The notes beneath the pieces are model-generated. The model did not search any database and was not told where the DNA came from. It saw only the letters and a program-made list of their open reading frames with translations. From a bacterium (GTDB lineage Bacteria > Patescibacteriota > Saccharimonadia > Saccharimonadales > OMJO01): DNA of 38,840 nucleotides. Where the stretch lies: assembly GCA_900299395.1 (NCBI GenBank), contig OMJO01000018.1, positions 1 through 38,840 of the forward strand, read 5' to 3'. The first letter of the stretch is position 1. The number at the start of each line of letters is the position of its first letter. Positions 1 through 7,877 of the stretch are shown here, piece by piece. Made by a program: the position numbers and the translations under genes.

Positions 1-432
1 GGCCAACGTTTTCATCCAGCTTAAATTACGCAGAGCATCGTAAGAATTTACCACCAAGGCATGCGGGTCGAGAATAACTTTATGAAGCCCCTGGTAGAGG
101 CCGATTAATATTATGAGCTGAAGGATCAAAACACCGATCGAGCCAAATGGGCTGATTTGCCGCTCCTTGTATAGCTCCATGAGCATCATGGACTCTTTTT
201 GCCTATCTCCTTTTGCCGCGGCTTTGATGCGCTTTATCTCGGGCTGCATCTCTCTCATGGCCTTTGCTTGATGTAACTGCTTCTTCACAAGCGGCCACAT
301 GAGGAACCGTATAAGTACAGTGAACAATATAATCGCTAAACCGAAGTTGTGCCCTGGTAGAACTGCATAAATAAGAACGAGTAGATTAAAAATCGGCTTT
401 ACGATAAGCACTTGAAAAACTGATGCAAACAT
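1..432 (-). CDS. yidC: Membrane protein insertase YidC (3' part cut by window edge)
   Basis: The minus-strand reading frame starts at an ATG at 432, preceded by AGGAG, and runs open off the window edge (144 codons seen). It is missing from the ORF track because it is open-ended. The translation begins MFASVFQVLIVKPIFNLLVL and has a hydrophobic N-terminal helix, a cytoplasmic basic loop rich in K/R/Q (LVKKQLHQAKAMREMQPEIK) and further hydrophobic helices, the pattern of the YidC/Oxa1 core. YidC inserts and folds inner-membrane proteins with or without SecYEG. It is third in the rpmH-rnpA-yidC operon beside the origin, the usual bacterial order, 36 nt after rnpA. The C-terminal transmembrane helices lie outside the window. 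Confidence 0.9.
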   Translation of the reverse strand, partial: MFASVFQVLIVKPIFNLLVLIYAVLPGHNFGLAIILFTVLIRFLMWPLVKKQLHQAKAMREMQPEIKRIKAAAKGDRQKESMMLMELYKERQISPFGSIGVLILQLIILIGLYQGLHKVILDPHALVVNSYDALRNLSWMKTLA

Positions 433-468
433 ACTTACTCCTGATGATTTCTTTTTATGATAGCAGAT

Positions 469-834
469 TTACTCTTGTTTTGATTGTGGTCGTGTTGTGT
501 TATCGACTTGAGCCAACATTTCTTGCAGCTGTTTTTCTAATTCATTTATAGGCATAGCCGCAAGCTGCTCTGAAAAGACCGTTATCACTACGTCTACATT
601 AAATGTATCGTTAGTGGCGGTACGAACTACTTCATATATACGTCGCCGGATGCGATTGCGGACAACGGCAGACTTACTGACTTTCTTGCTCACAACGACT
701 GCCACCCTATACGGTTTACCTGGTCTTGTCGGCAAAACTTTCAGCGCACAGTAATTATTTCTAATGGTCTCACCTTTGGCATAAACGACACGCAAACTGT
801 TGCGTCCATGAAAGCGATGTTTACGTCCAATCAT
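469..834 (-). CDS. rnpA: Ribonuclease P protein component
   Basis: A 121-aa basic protein. RnpA binds the catalytic RNase P RNA and helps it remove 5' leaders from pre-tRNAs. The family RNR motif is present as VVRNRIRRRIYEVVR (about residues 58-72), preceded by RVAVVVSKKVSKSAVVRN, the conserved beta-strand and helix of the RNA-binding cleft. The N-terminus (MIGRKHRFHGRNSLRVVY) matches the usual start with the FxxxxxxGR-like basic segment. It lies 27 nt downstream of rpmH and 36 nt upstream of yidC on the same strand, the canonical operon. Length is normal for the family; the acidic/polar tail after residue 105 is variable among homologues. Confidence 0.95.
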   Translation of the reverse strand: MIGRKHRFHGRNSLRVVYAKGETIRNNYCALKVLPTRPGKPYRVAVVVSKKVSKSAVVRNRIRRRIYEVVRTATNDTFNVDVVITVFSEQLAAMPINELEKQLQEMLAQVDNTTRPQSKQE

Positions 835-861
835 TATGAGTCCAGCGGCAATAAACTTCCG

Positions 862-999
862 TTAGGCTGAAAGTCGAGCGCGGCCTTTAATGCGGCGGCG
901 TTTTAAAACAGCTCGTCCAGCACGTGAAGCCATGCGCTTCATAAAACCGTGTTCACGAGAACGTTGGCGCTTTTTGGGTTGGTAAGTGCGTTTTGGCAC
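862..999 (-). CDS. rpmH: 50S ribosomal protein L34
   Basis: A 45-aa protein too short for the ORF track. It starts with GTG at 999 behind GGAG (GGAGAATAAC-GTG) and stops at TAA 862-864. The product, [22 protein letters not shown] followed by [21 protein letters not shown], carries the L34 signature KR-x-(F/Y)QP-x-x-x-x-R-x-x-x-HGFxxRM-x-x-x-GR-x-x-L-x-x-RR-x-KGR-x-x-L. L34 is a small basic protein of the large ribosomal subunit. It is the first gene of the rpmH-rnpA-yidC unit and is divergent from dnaA across the origin. The GTG start is fixed by the position of the ribosome binding site and by the conserved PKRT N-terminus. Confidence 0.96.
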   Translation of the reverse strand: MPKRTYQPKKRQRSREHGFMKRMASRAGRAVLKRRRIKGRARLSA

Positions 1000-1072
1000 G
1001 TTATTCTCCTATGTTAGTTGACCGTTATGTTGTGTTTCATACGGACGTGAAATTAACAATGATTACCCACTA

Positions 1073-1101
1073 ATTATACTAACTTTTCCACATTATTGGA
1101 A
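1073..1101 (-). promoter_or_regulatory. Promoter of the rpmH operon with a DnaA box in the spacer
   Basis: On the minus strand, TTCCAA (1096-1101) and a perfect TATAAT (1073-1078) are separated by 17 nt and point at rpmH. The spacer contains TTTTCCACA (plus strand 1084-1092), an exact match to the DnaA-box consensus TTWTNCACA, so DnaA bound there would cover the promoter. Confidence 0.65.
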
Positions 1102-1201
1102 GTTGTTTCCACAGATTAACAGATGGGGTTTTGTGCTGTGTAAAAACCTGCCTCTGGTTTGCTGATTTTCTACGAACTGCCAACAAATAACAAAATTAAG
1201 G

Positions 1202-1231
1202 TTGTGGAAAACTCCCTTTTTTAGGTATATT
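1202..1231 (+). promoter_or_regulatory. Possible dnaA promoter overlapping a DnaA box
   Basis: TTGTGG (1202-1207), an 18-nt spacer and TATATT (1226-1231) stand 24 nt before the dnaA start. The -35 overlaps the minus-strand DnaA box at 1203-1211, which would allow DnaA to repress its own gene. The -35 is weak, so this is tentative. Confidence 0.4.
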
Positions 1232-1255
1232 AACCTACACGAAGGAGTAAGGGGT

Positions 1256-2629
1256 ATGCAGGATAACCTGTGGCAGGCGGTTTTGGGAGAGATTGAAGTC
1301 TCGGTCTCGAGAGCAAGCTATATCACGTGGTTTAAAAACACTCGACTTCTGAAGTATAAAGACGAGGCTCTGACCATTGGTGTCCCTAATGTCTTTATTA
1401 AGCAACAATTAGAGGGTAAATATAACCAACTGATTGTTGACACTCTAGCTAAAAACGGCGTAAAACCTGAGCGCGTTGAGTACAAGATACATTCTTCCGT
1501 TATTCCCAAGAAGAGCCCGGAAATGCAGGAAACAGCTAGTGCACACCCTCAAACATCCTCAGAATCCACCAAAGCCACTAGGCTGTCTACAACTACCCTA
1601 ACGCACACATACAGACAAGGCCTTAACGAGCGATATACATTTGAAAATTTTATTGTGGGGTCTGGCAATGAACTCGCCTATGCGGCATGCCAAGCCATAG
1701 CGCAGAATCCCGGTAGTCGCTACAATCCATTGTTTGTTTACGGTGGTGTTGGTATCGGCAAAACACACCTGATCCAAGCTGTGGGAAATGCTATATTAGC
1801 AAACAATCCGAAAGCTCATATTGTATACGTGTCGACTGAGCAATTCGTACAAGAATTCCTCGATGCCATACGTTTTAAAAAGAACACTGATTTTGCTGGT
1901 TATTACCGTGGCGCAGATGTATTGATTGTCGACGATATTCAGTTTATTGCTGGTAAAGAAAAAACTCAGGAGGAATTCTTTCACACTTTCAATGCGCTCC
2001 ATCAAGCAAATAAACAAATTATTATTAGTAGCGATAAACCACCTCGCGACATCCCAACATTAGAAGAGCGACTCCGTAGTCGATTTGCTTGGGGAATGAG
2101 TATCGACATGCAGAATCCCGATTTCGAAACGAGGTGCGCAATTATCCAAACTAAAGCTATCTCGCACAATATAGATCTACCACCTCCTGTTGTTGAATAT
2201 CTTGCGAACCTGGTGCAGACAAATATTCGTGAACTTGAGGGCGCACTAAATCAATTGCTCGCGTTTTGTGAGATGCGCGCACTATCTCCTGATATTCAGC
2301 TGGCTACAAGCTTACTCGGTAGCGCCAAGATGCGGCCAAAACATCTAAACTCAAAACAAATCATTGAACGTACCGCCAAACACTTTCAGATAGGTATTGA
2401 TGAACTCCTCGGACCTAAGCGAGATAAAGATATTGTTGTACCGCGTCAGATTGCTATGTATATGCTGCGCAGTGAACTTCATTTGAGTTTTCCTAAAATC
2501 GCTCGTGAATTGGGCAGAAAAGATCATACCACAGCCATTCATTCTGTTGAAAAAATAGAAAAAGAAGTGGGGTTTGATACTGAAATTCGTGAGGCCATAA
2601 ACCAAATCAAGGAGCGTTTGTATGCGTAA
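1256..2629 (+). CDS. dnaA: Chromosomal replication initiator protein DnaA
   Basis: DnaA binds 9-mer boxes at oriC, oligomerises with ATP and melts the origin. The track ORF begins at a TTG at 1202, but the ATG at 1256 is preceded by GAAGGAG 8 nt upstream and gives MQDNLWQAVLGEIE, the normal domain I start, so the product is 457 aa. Domain I is followed by a Ser/Thr-rich linker (about 85-120), then the AAA+ domain with Walker A GGVGIGKTH (163-171) and Walker B VLIVDDIQF (222-230), and the C-terminal helix-turn-helix with the DnaA signature RKDHTTAIHSV (from about 421). Length is typical. It is followed by dnaN after a 246-nt gap that also holds DnaA boxes. Confidence 0.98.
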   Translation: MQDNLWQAVLGEIEVSVSRASYITWFKNTRLLKYKDEALTIGVPNVFIKQQLEGKYNQLIVDTLAKNGVKPERVEYKIHSSVIPKKSPEMQETASAHPQTSSESTKATRLSTTTLTHTYRQGLNERYTFENFIVGSGNELAYAACQAIAQNPGSRYNPLFVYGGVGIGKTHLIQAVGNAILANNPKAHIVYVSTEQFVQEFLDAIRFKKNTDFAGYYRGADVLIVDDIQFIAGKEKTQEEFFHTFNALHQANKQIIISSDKPPRDIPTLEERLRSRFAWGMSIDMQNPDFETRCAIIQTKAISHNIDLPPPVVEYLANLVQTNIRELEGALNQLLAFCEMRALSPDIQLATSLLGSAKMRPKHLNSKQIIERTAKHFQIGIDELLGPKRDKDIVVPRQIAMYMLRSELHLSFPKIARELGRKDHTTAIHSVEKIEKEVGFDTEIREAINQIKERLYA

Positions 2630-2875
2630 AACGAGTGGAAAAGTTCAGGAAAACATCCTGTTTGGTCTGTGTGTAAGTATTCGGTTTATCCGCAGCTATT
2701 TTACTAAACTCAAAACACTGCCGGTTTTTGCCCAGTTTGTACACAAAAGTTGTTCGTTTTTACACCGCCTTTTTACACACAAAATTTCAGATAATTTATC
2801 TGTTAGTTGCTTATTTTCCACACAATTAACACACCCTATTACTATAAAAACTATCTATATATAAAAGGAGTATTT
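2630..2875. other. Putative origin region, right part: dnaA-dnaN intergenic with DnaA boxes
   Basis: This AT-rich 246-nt gap contains TTTTACACA (2771-2779) and TTTTCCACA (2814-2822), both exact matches to TTWTNCACA, plus TTGTACACA (2737-2745) with one mismatch, all on the plus strand. It ends in AAAAGGAG, the dnaN ribosome binding site. The track ORF 2622-2864 here has no family features and is not called. With the boxes upstream of dnaA this gives a split origin flanking the gene. Confidence 0.65.
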
Positions 2876-3967
2876 ATGAAGCTGCATGTGACACAAGAGA
2901 ATCTTCAAAAAGCACTAAATAGTGTATCTAGGGTTGCAACAGGCAGGGGTACACTACCTATTCTTTCCAACGTACTGCTCAAAATAGTTGGTAACCGTCT
3001 TAGCATAGCTGCAACTAATCTAGATATAGCGATCACCCATTTTATCGGTGCAAAAGTTGAAGCAGAAGGATCAATTACTGTGCCTGCCCGCCTCATGCAA
3101 GATTTTATAAGCAGCCTTCCATCTGGTGTTATTGACTTAGATTTGCAAGATAATAAACTACACATACGCACTGAAAAATACGAGTCAACAATAAACGGAG
3201 TTTCTGCCGAAGAATACCCCGTTATGCCAGCTATCACAAATGGAAAAGAACTTTCTATTGATGCAAAAGTATTAAAAAACGGACTTCAACAGGTGTTAGT
3301 AGCAGCGTCAGTTGATGAGTCACGCCCAGTACTAACTGGTGTTTATATTCATACTCACGAAGGAAAGTTGTTTCTTGTTGCCACAGACAGTTACAGGCTT
3401 GCGGAAAAAGAACTCAATAAAACCCAAGAAGATGTTTCCATGCTACTACCTGCCTCGGCCTTACAAGACTTGCTTCGAGTCTTAAGCGACGCAGATGGAA
3501 CAGTGGATATTATTCATGACGATCAGCAAGCATTATTTAGGGTGGCAGACGTAGAGCTTGTTACTCGACAGATTGATGGTAAATATCCCGATTACCGAAA
3601 ACTAATTCCAAGCAAGTTTGAATTACAGGCCACCTTGAGTAAAGCCGAGTTCATAAACATCACTAAAGTGTCTAGCTTGTTTGCTCGTGAAAGCGCCGGT
3701 AGTATAACTATTCATCTCGACGAAAAAGAACAGCAGGTCAGCATACGATCTATCGCTTCTCAATTAGGTGAAAACGTCGCCAGCGCTACTGCAAAAGTTG
3801 AAGCAGAAGGCACCATCACACTTAACTCGCGGTACGTGCTTGATGCACTACAATGTTTACAAGGCGAAGAGGTAGTTTTCTCTTTCAATGGTAAGCTCGA
3901 CCCATGCGTCATTAAAGATACTAAAAACAAAGATTATATACACGTGATTATGCCGCTAAAGAGCTAA
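2876..3967 (+). CDS. dnaN: DNA polymerase III subunit beta (sliding clamp)
   Basis: The 363-aa product forms the dimeric ring that tethers DNA polymerase III and other partners to DNA. The start is taken at ATG 2876, 5 nt after AAAAGGAG, rather than the track start 2807: MKLHVTQENLQKALNSVSRVATGRGTLPILSNVLL is the classical clamp N-terminus. Three repeated clamp domains can be followed (about 1-115, 130-245, 246-363). Conserved segments include SVDESRPVLTGVY and ATDSYRLAEKE in domain 2 and the C-terminal VIMPLKS, close to the usual MPMR(L/M) partner-binding tail. It lies between dnaA and recF on the same strand, with 17 nt to recF. Confidence 0.97.
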   Translation: MKLHVTQENLQKALNSVSRVATGRGTLPILSNVLLKIVGNRLSIAATNLDIAITHFIGAKVEAEGSITVPARLMQDFISSLPSGVIDLDLQDNKLHIRTEKYESTINGVSAEEYPVMPAITNGKELSIDAKVLKNGLQQVLVAASVDESRPVLTGVYIHTHEGKLFLVATDSYRLAEKELNKTQEDVSMLLPASALQDLLRVLSDADGTVDIIHDDQQALFRVADVELVTRQIDGKYPDYRKLIPSKFELQATLSKAEFINITKVSSLFARESAGSITIHLDEKEQQVSIRSIASQLGENVASATAKVEAEGTITLNSRYVLDALQCLQGEEVVFSFNGKLDPCVIKDTKNKDYIHVIMPLKS

Positions 3968-3984
3968 GCGTCTACAATAGAGGT

Positions 3985-5058
3985 ATGATAACAAGCCTAA
4001 GGCTACAAAATTTTCGAACCTATATTGATGATACCTTCGAGTTTAATCCCGGGGTTACTATTATCGTTGGACCCAATGCAAGTGGAAAAACAAACCTACT
4101 AGAAGCGGTCTATGTCATGGCAAGAGGAACATCCTTTCGTGTTAAAGATGTAGACCTGATACATCACAATGCTCCTTGGTGTCGCCTTGACGCCGAGGTT
4201 GATTCCGGCGCAAGGGCTATTAAACTAAAGCGATCTGAAAATGGACTAGCCGACAAGCAGGTAATAATTAATACAGAAAAATTTTCTCGTTTTCCGTCAA
4301 GCAAGACATATCCTGTCGTCCTATTTGAACCAAACCATCTGCAGTTGTTCCACCTCGGGCCCGAAGCAAGAAGAGACTATGTTGATGATTTGGCCGAACA
4401 GTTGTTCTCTGGTTACGCACAGACAAGGTCTCACTATAAGCGAGTTTTGGCTCAGCGCAACAAACTTCTCAAACTAAACCCGAAAGATATCCATCAACAG
4501 ATGTTCGTGTGGAATATCAGATTAAGTGAATTGGGTGGTCGTATTGCCGGTATACGAAATGAAACCATAGAGGAGATCAATAAAAACCTTACCGAATTAT
4601 ACGGGCAGCTATCCCATGCAAAGAAAAGTGTGACAGGAAGATATATATCAACAATCCCCATCGATCAGTATAGTAGCCAGTTGCTTCATCGGCTTGAGTC
4701 TGATGTGCCGCGCGAGATTCAACGGGGGTACACTTTGTATGGTCCTCATAGAGATGATTTTATTGTGGAGTTAGGGGATCATGACGCCCAAGAAACTGCT
4801 TCACGGGGTGAAATCAGAACCATACTACTTGCCCTCAAAATATTAGAACTAGGCTTGATAGAAAAAAAGACCGGCAAAACACCATTATTACTACTGGATG
4901 ATGTGTTTAGTGAGCTTGATGGCGTTCGGCGGCAGGCGCTTACGGAAGTGATAGCGAAACACCAGACTTTCATCACAACAACCGATGCCGACATTGTCGT
5001 CCAGCACTTCCTTGATCGGTGCTCGATTATTCCGCTTGGCAGTAAAATCTCAGCGTAG
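3985..5058 (+). CDS. recF: DNA replication and repair protein RecF
   Basis: A 357-aa SMC-like ATPase that helps load RecA at gaps and stalled forks. The ABC-type ATPase motifs are present: Walker A GPNASGKT (29-36), a signature region ASRGEIRTILLALKI (about 270-285) and Walker B LLLLDD (about 301-306) followed by VFSELD. The start IxSLRLQNFRTY is typical. The ATG follows TACAATAGAGGT directly, so the gene may have its own leaderless promoter (TACAAT 3973-3978, 6 nt spacing), or AGAGG may serve as a weak ribosome binding site. Its 3' end overlaps the convergent minus-strand gene by 9 nt. gyrB, often next in bacteria, is absent; a secretion cluster follows instead. Confidence 0.96.
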   Translation: MITSLRLQNFRTYIDDTFEFNPGVTIIVGPNASGKTNLLEAVYVMARGTSFRVKDVDLIHHNAPWCRLDAEVDSGARAIKLKRSENGLADKQVIINTEKFSRFPSSKTYPVVLFEPNHLQLFHLGPEARRDYVDDLAEQLFSGYAQTRSHYKRVLAQRNKLLKLNPKDIHQQMFVWNIRLSELGGRIAGIRNETIEEINKNLTELYGQLSHAKKSVTGRYISTIPIDQYSSQLLHRLESDVPREIQRGYTLYGPHRDDFIVELGDHDAQETASRGEIRTILLALKILELGLIEKKTGKTPLLLLDDVFSELDGVRRQALTEVIAKHQTFITTTDADIVVQHFLDRCSIIPLGSKISA

Positions 5059-6582
5059 AAAATTGGTGATGGTGTAGCCTTGGGGAGGCAAACTCAGTTT
5101 AGTAAGTTCTTGCTGAATGTCATTATTCACTTGCCGTTTTGTGGCAGGGTCGTAGTCTAGTTCGCCCGTAGCATTGGGTACCAATGCACCATAGTTTGGC
5201 GATAGGTAGATGTAGCTCCGATATACAGAAACATCATTAAGCGCTTGCGATTCGGCGAGGGCTGTAATCTTTTTATCAAGCTCATTACTTGTGTCTGCGG
5301 TGGCAGGATTGATAGCGAGCGCTATTTTTTTGCCATTCTCATTCGTGAGCGTCAACACATAACCATCAGCAGTTTTTTCTGCATCATTGAGTGAGTATGA
5401 GCCGTATCGATACTCTGCAAACCCTTCACCGTTTTTTAGATCTATCCTCAAACTATCCCCTTTTCTCACTGCTACCACTTCCTGGCCCAATGACAAAACA
5501 CTGACGACGTTATTAATATGCAGTGTTTTTTTAAGCTCGCCTGAGTCAATAGCAAACACAGACAAGCCGGTGCTATCAACGGCGCAGATATACTCACTAC
5601 AGAAACTCACTTTTTGGTAATCGTTCTTTGAGCTAAAGTGCACAGTCTCTGGAGAACTAACAATAATCTCACTTCCAGGCTTGGTGTTATTGGTAGGCTG
5701 CTTGCCATAGAGAAACACTGTTTTGTTATCTTTGGCATCCGAAGTGAGCAGGATTAAGCCCTTGCTCTTTGGAGCTGGTTGAGTCATCTTACTTGCTTTA
5801 CCTGATAGGTTTGCCAATTGGAAGCTATCTCCTTCCCCTTGTGGCATAAACACGAGACTACCTTCTGAATACAAAAGACCGTATGTCATGTTTTCGTTAA
5901 GCTCACCTACGGGTATTCGCCGTGTAACTTTCAGATTGTCCCTAAGCACATACAGTATGTGGCTTACCTGTGCATCTTTGGCTTCCTCGCCCTCATCACC
6001 AACACTTAATTGAACAAGAGCGACAGTTCCTTCCTTAGTCTGGGCCATTCCTTCAATAAGCCCCCGTTCATTATTGCTTGCCACCATTTGTGTGTAGGTA
6101 GCTTGGGTGGCTGTAGCGGGTACGTGCTGGTTAATGGCGCCGAAATCTCCCCCGCAGTTGTATGAATATAACTTTCCCGAAATAAGTTGGAAACACGAGG
6201 CTGGGTTATTACCTACGAACGTTCTTTCTCTCTCTTTCTGCATTGGTAGAACAACAGATGTTGTGCCAAAAAAACCACCCGATCTAACGATCTTAAAACC
6301 GTTCATCTCGTCTTGTCTTGCCATGATCTCAAAGTTGCCACGCTTCACGAGCCGTTTGATAGAAGCGCCACCACTGACAGTTTGTGTCTTGTTAGACTTT
6401 TGATCAGTCAATACGTATTCGTACATGCCATCCTTGCCACCACTTGCTTCAATGGTAATGAATGACATTTGACTAACCCAATACAGGGCTCCCAATACGG
6501 CCACAAGGATTAGGCCGATGATCAATCGTCGTAAAAGGCGATTCGGCTGATTGAGCGTAGTATACGTGTTGTTATCTAGCAT
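5050..6582 (-). CDS. Membrane-anchored, beta-rich exported protein of unknown function (T4SS operon end)
   Basis: A 510-aa protein with a basic cytoplasmic N-terminus (NRLLRRL), one transmembrane helix (about 20-39) and a long exported region. Residues about 43-95 (SFITIEASGGKDGMYEYVL then SGGASIKRLVKRGNFEIMA) resemble a PEGA-type surface domain. The remainder is made of short alternating beta-like segments such as YSEGSLVFMPQG and SLGQEVVAVRKG, suggesting a beta-propeller. No catalytic motif was recognised. Its ATG overlaps the stop of the upstream SGNH-lysozyme gene by 7 nt, so it is the last gene of the minus-strand secretion operon and is probably translationally coupled. It is probably an envelope component or adhesin of the machine. 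The 3' end overlaps recF by 9 nt. Confidence 0.75.
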   Translation of the reverse strand: MLDNNTYTTLNQPNRLLRRLIIGLILVAVLGALYWVSQMSFITIEASGGKDGMYEYVLTDQKSNKTQTVSGGASIKRLVKRGNFEIMARQDEMNGFKIVRSGGFFGTTSVVLPMQKERERTFVGNNPASCFQLISGKLYSYNCGGDFGAINQHVPATATQATYTQMVASNNERGLIEGMAQTKEGTVALVQLSVGDEGEEAKDAQVSHILYVLRDNLKVTRRIPVGELNENMTYGLLYSEGSLVFMPQGEGDSFQLANLSGKASKMTQPAPKSKGLILLTSDAKDNKTVFLYGKQPTNNTKPGSEIIVSSPETVHFSSKNDYQKVSFCSEYICAVDSTGLSVFAIDSGELKKTLHINNVVSVLSLGQEVVAVRKGDSLRIDLKNGEGFAEYRYGSYSLNDAEKTADGYVLTLTNENGKKIALAINPATADTSNELDKKITALAESQALNDVSVYRSYIYLSPNYGALVPNATGELDYDPATKRQVNNDIQQELTKLSLPPQGYTITNFLR

Positions 6583-7877
6583 GATGCGGCACCTCCTCCT
6601 GAACCGCCCCCAGAACCTAAGCGAAGCAAAATATCACGAGCAAAATTCATGCGGTTTTGTATTTTTTCTGGTCCATCAGCTGAAATCTCGTAGTATTTGT
6701 GCCATATGAACGCCGCTTGGCCTGCGTCACTTTCCTGCTGGACTTTTGCCCAGTCGCCGCGGCCGGTTGCTTCTTTGTAGAGCCATTCCAACTGTGTGCC
6801 CATATCCCCATCTTTTGTGCTACGGCTGACGGCAAAATCGTGAAGTCCTTGTTGTCGACCTTTCGATGTCCACTGTGCCAACCCATACCCAGTGCTTCCG
6901 TCTATTCTCATGGTATCGTCGAGGCTAGAGGGTTTGCCCGCGACAGACGTTTCACCTCGTGAATTCGTGCCACCATACTGAACACGGCGTGGCTCAAAAC
7001 CCGACTCCGCCTGCAGGTTACCCATGATACCTGCTGCTTGCGGCGGTGTTAGTCCTTTTGATATCAAAAAGTTCCAAACCTTTTCAGCGTTATCCTTGCC
7101 CGCCAGAAGTGTGCAGCCACAACCGCCACCGCCACCCTTGCCACTAACTGCGTCAATGATGGCCGATGAAAGTTGTGGATAGGCGCCATGCACAAAGTCG
7201 CTGCTGCCAGGAATCGGCAAACCAGGCTGAATATTTAACGGGTCCTTATCGGCCCCAAAGATTGCCTTATAGCGGCTAATAACGGTATAGCCTTGTGACT
7301 GGGCGTTGTCGTAAATTACTTTATTGCGCGCACTCCAGGTAGCTGCGGTGTTCGCTCTCGTAGCACCGATGTCCACCCAGTAATACTTTGCATTTGGTGC
7401 GATAGCCTTGAGTTTCGTCATGAGGCTAACAAGATTTTGATTGAATGGATCATCAGTTGGGTTGGTGCCAAGCACTATAACTATAGTTCCGGCTCCACTA
7501 ATGACTGTTCTGTCACCATCTACAGCATTGAGGGCGCTTGTGCGCACTTCTGTGCCAGGCTGCGTAATTGAACGTCCGCTGTCGTGGTTCACAAAACTGG
7601 TACCCCCCACAGCAGTCTGCAGCTTACCCTCGATTCCATCACCACTGAGCCCTGTGCTAATGGAGTCACCGATTACATATGAGTTAGCACCGCCCTTTTG
7701 CCCCGTGCCAACATCACAGGTTGAACCGCTATGATCATTTGTCTTGTAGTGGACACTGTTGCGGTAAATGGATTCCAGATCAAGATCTGACAGTGCAGAT
7801 ACGAGTGGCGCGCTCACGCAAAGCAGTACAAAGTAGGAAACAGAAACAAGCCTCAGTAATTTTCCTATGTTTCTCAT
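6576..7877 (-). CDS. Exported SGNH-hydrolase plus phage-type lysozyme fusion
   Basis: A 433-aa secreted protein starting at ATG 7877, which forms a 4-nt ATGA overlap with the upstream stop (the track start at 7892 is 5 codons longer). It has a signal peptide (KLLRLVSVSYFVLLCVSAPLVSA). Residues about 65-245 form an SGNH esterase fold: GDSIS (70-74, nucleophile Ser), GTN (137-139) and DFVH (227-230, catalytic Asp/His). A Gly/Cys linker (KGGGGGCGC) leads to residues about 262-420, which match the phage tail lysozyme (Phage_lysozyme2-like) pattern: WNFLISKGLTPPQAAGIMGNLQAESGF, with the likely catalytic Glu at 291 and GYGLAQW. The tail GSGGGSGGGAASC ends in Cys. It is inferred to cleave peptidoglycan, with the esterase possibly removing O-acetyl groups. 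Confidence 0.82.
   Translation of the reverse strand: MRNIGKLLRLVSVSYFVLLCVSAPLVSALSDLDLESIYRNSVHYKTNDHSGSTCDVGTGQKGGANSYVIGDSISTGLSGDGIEGKLQTAVGGTSFVNHDSGRSITQPGTEVRTSALNAVDGDRTVISGAGTIVIVLGTNPTDDPFNQNLVSLMTKLKAIAPNAKYYWVDIGATRANTAATWSARNKVIYDNAQSQGYTVISRYKAIFGADKDPLNIQPGLPIPGSSDFVHGAYPQLSSAIIDAVSGKGGGGGCGCTLLAGKDNAEKVWNFLISKGLTPPQAAGIMGNLQAESGFEPRRVQYGGTNSRGETSVAGKPSSLDDTMRIDGSTGYGLAQWTSKGRQQGLHDFAVSRSTKDGDMGTQLEWLYKEATGRGDWAKVQQESDAGQAAFIWHKYYEISADGPEKIQNRMNFARDILLRLGSGGGSGGGAASC

Larger units (their letters stand above)
1000..1255. other. Putative origin region, left part: rpmH-dnaA intergenic with DnaA boxes
   Basis: This AT-rich region between divergent rpmH and dnaA contains TTTTCCACA at 1084-1092 (plus), GTTTCCACA at 1105-1113 (one mismatch to TTWTNCACA) and TGTGGAAAA at 1203-1211 (TTTTCCACA on the minus strand). 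Together with the boxes downstream of dnaA it makes this the likely oriC. Location next to dnaA is the usual bacterial arrangement; no skew was calculated. Confidence 0.65.

Noticed and set aside
2622-2864. 80-aa plus-strand ORF after dnaA
   Set aside because: It overlaps the dnaA end, has no family features and runs through the DnaA boxes and the dnaN leader; better explained as origin DNA.
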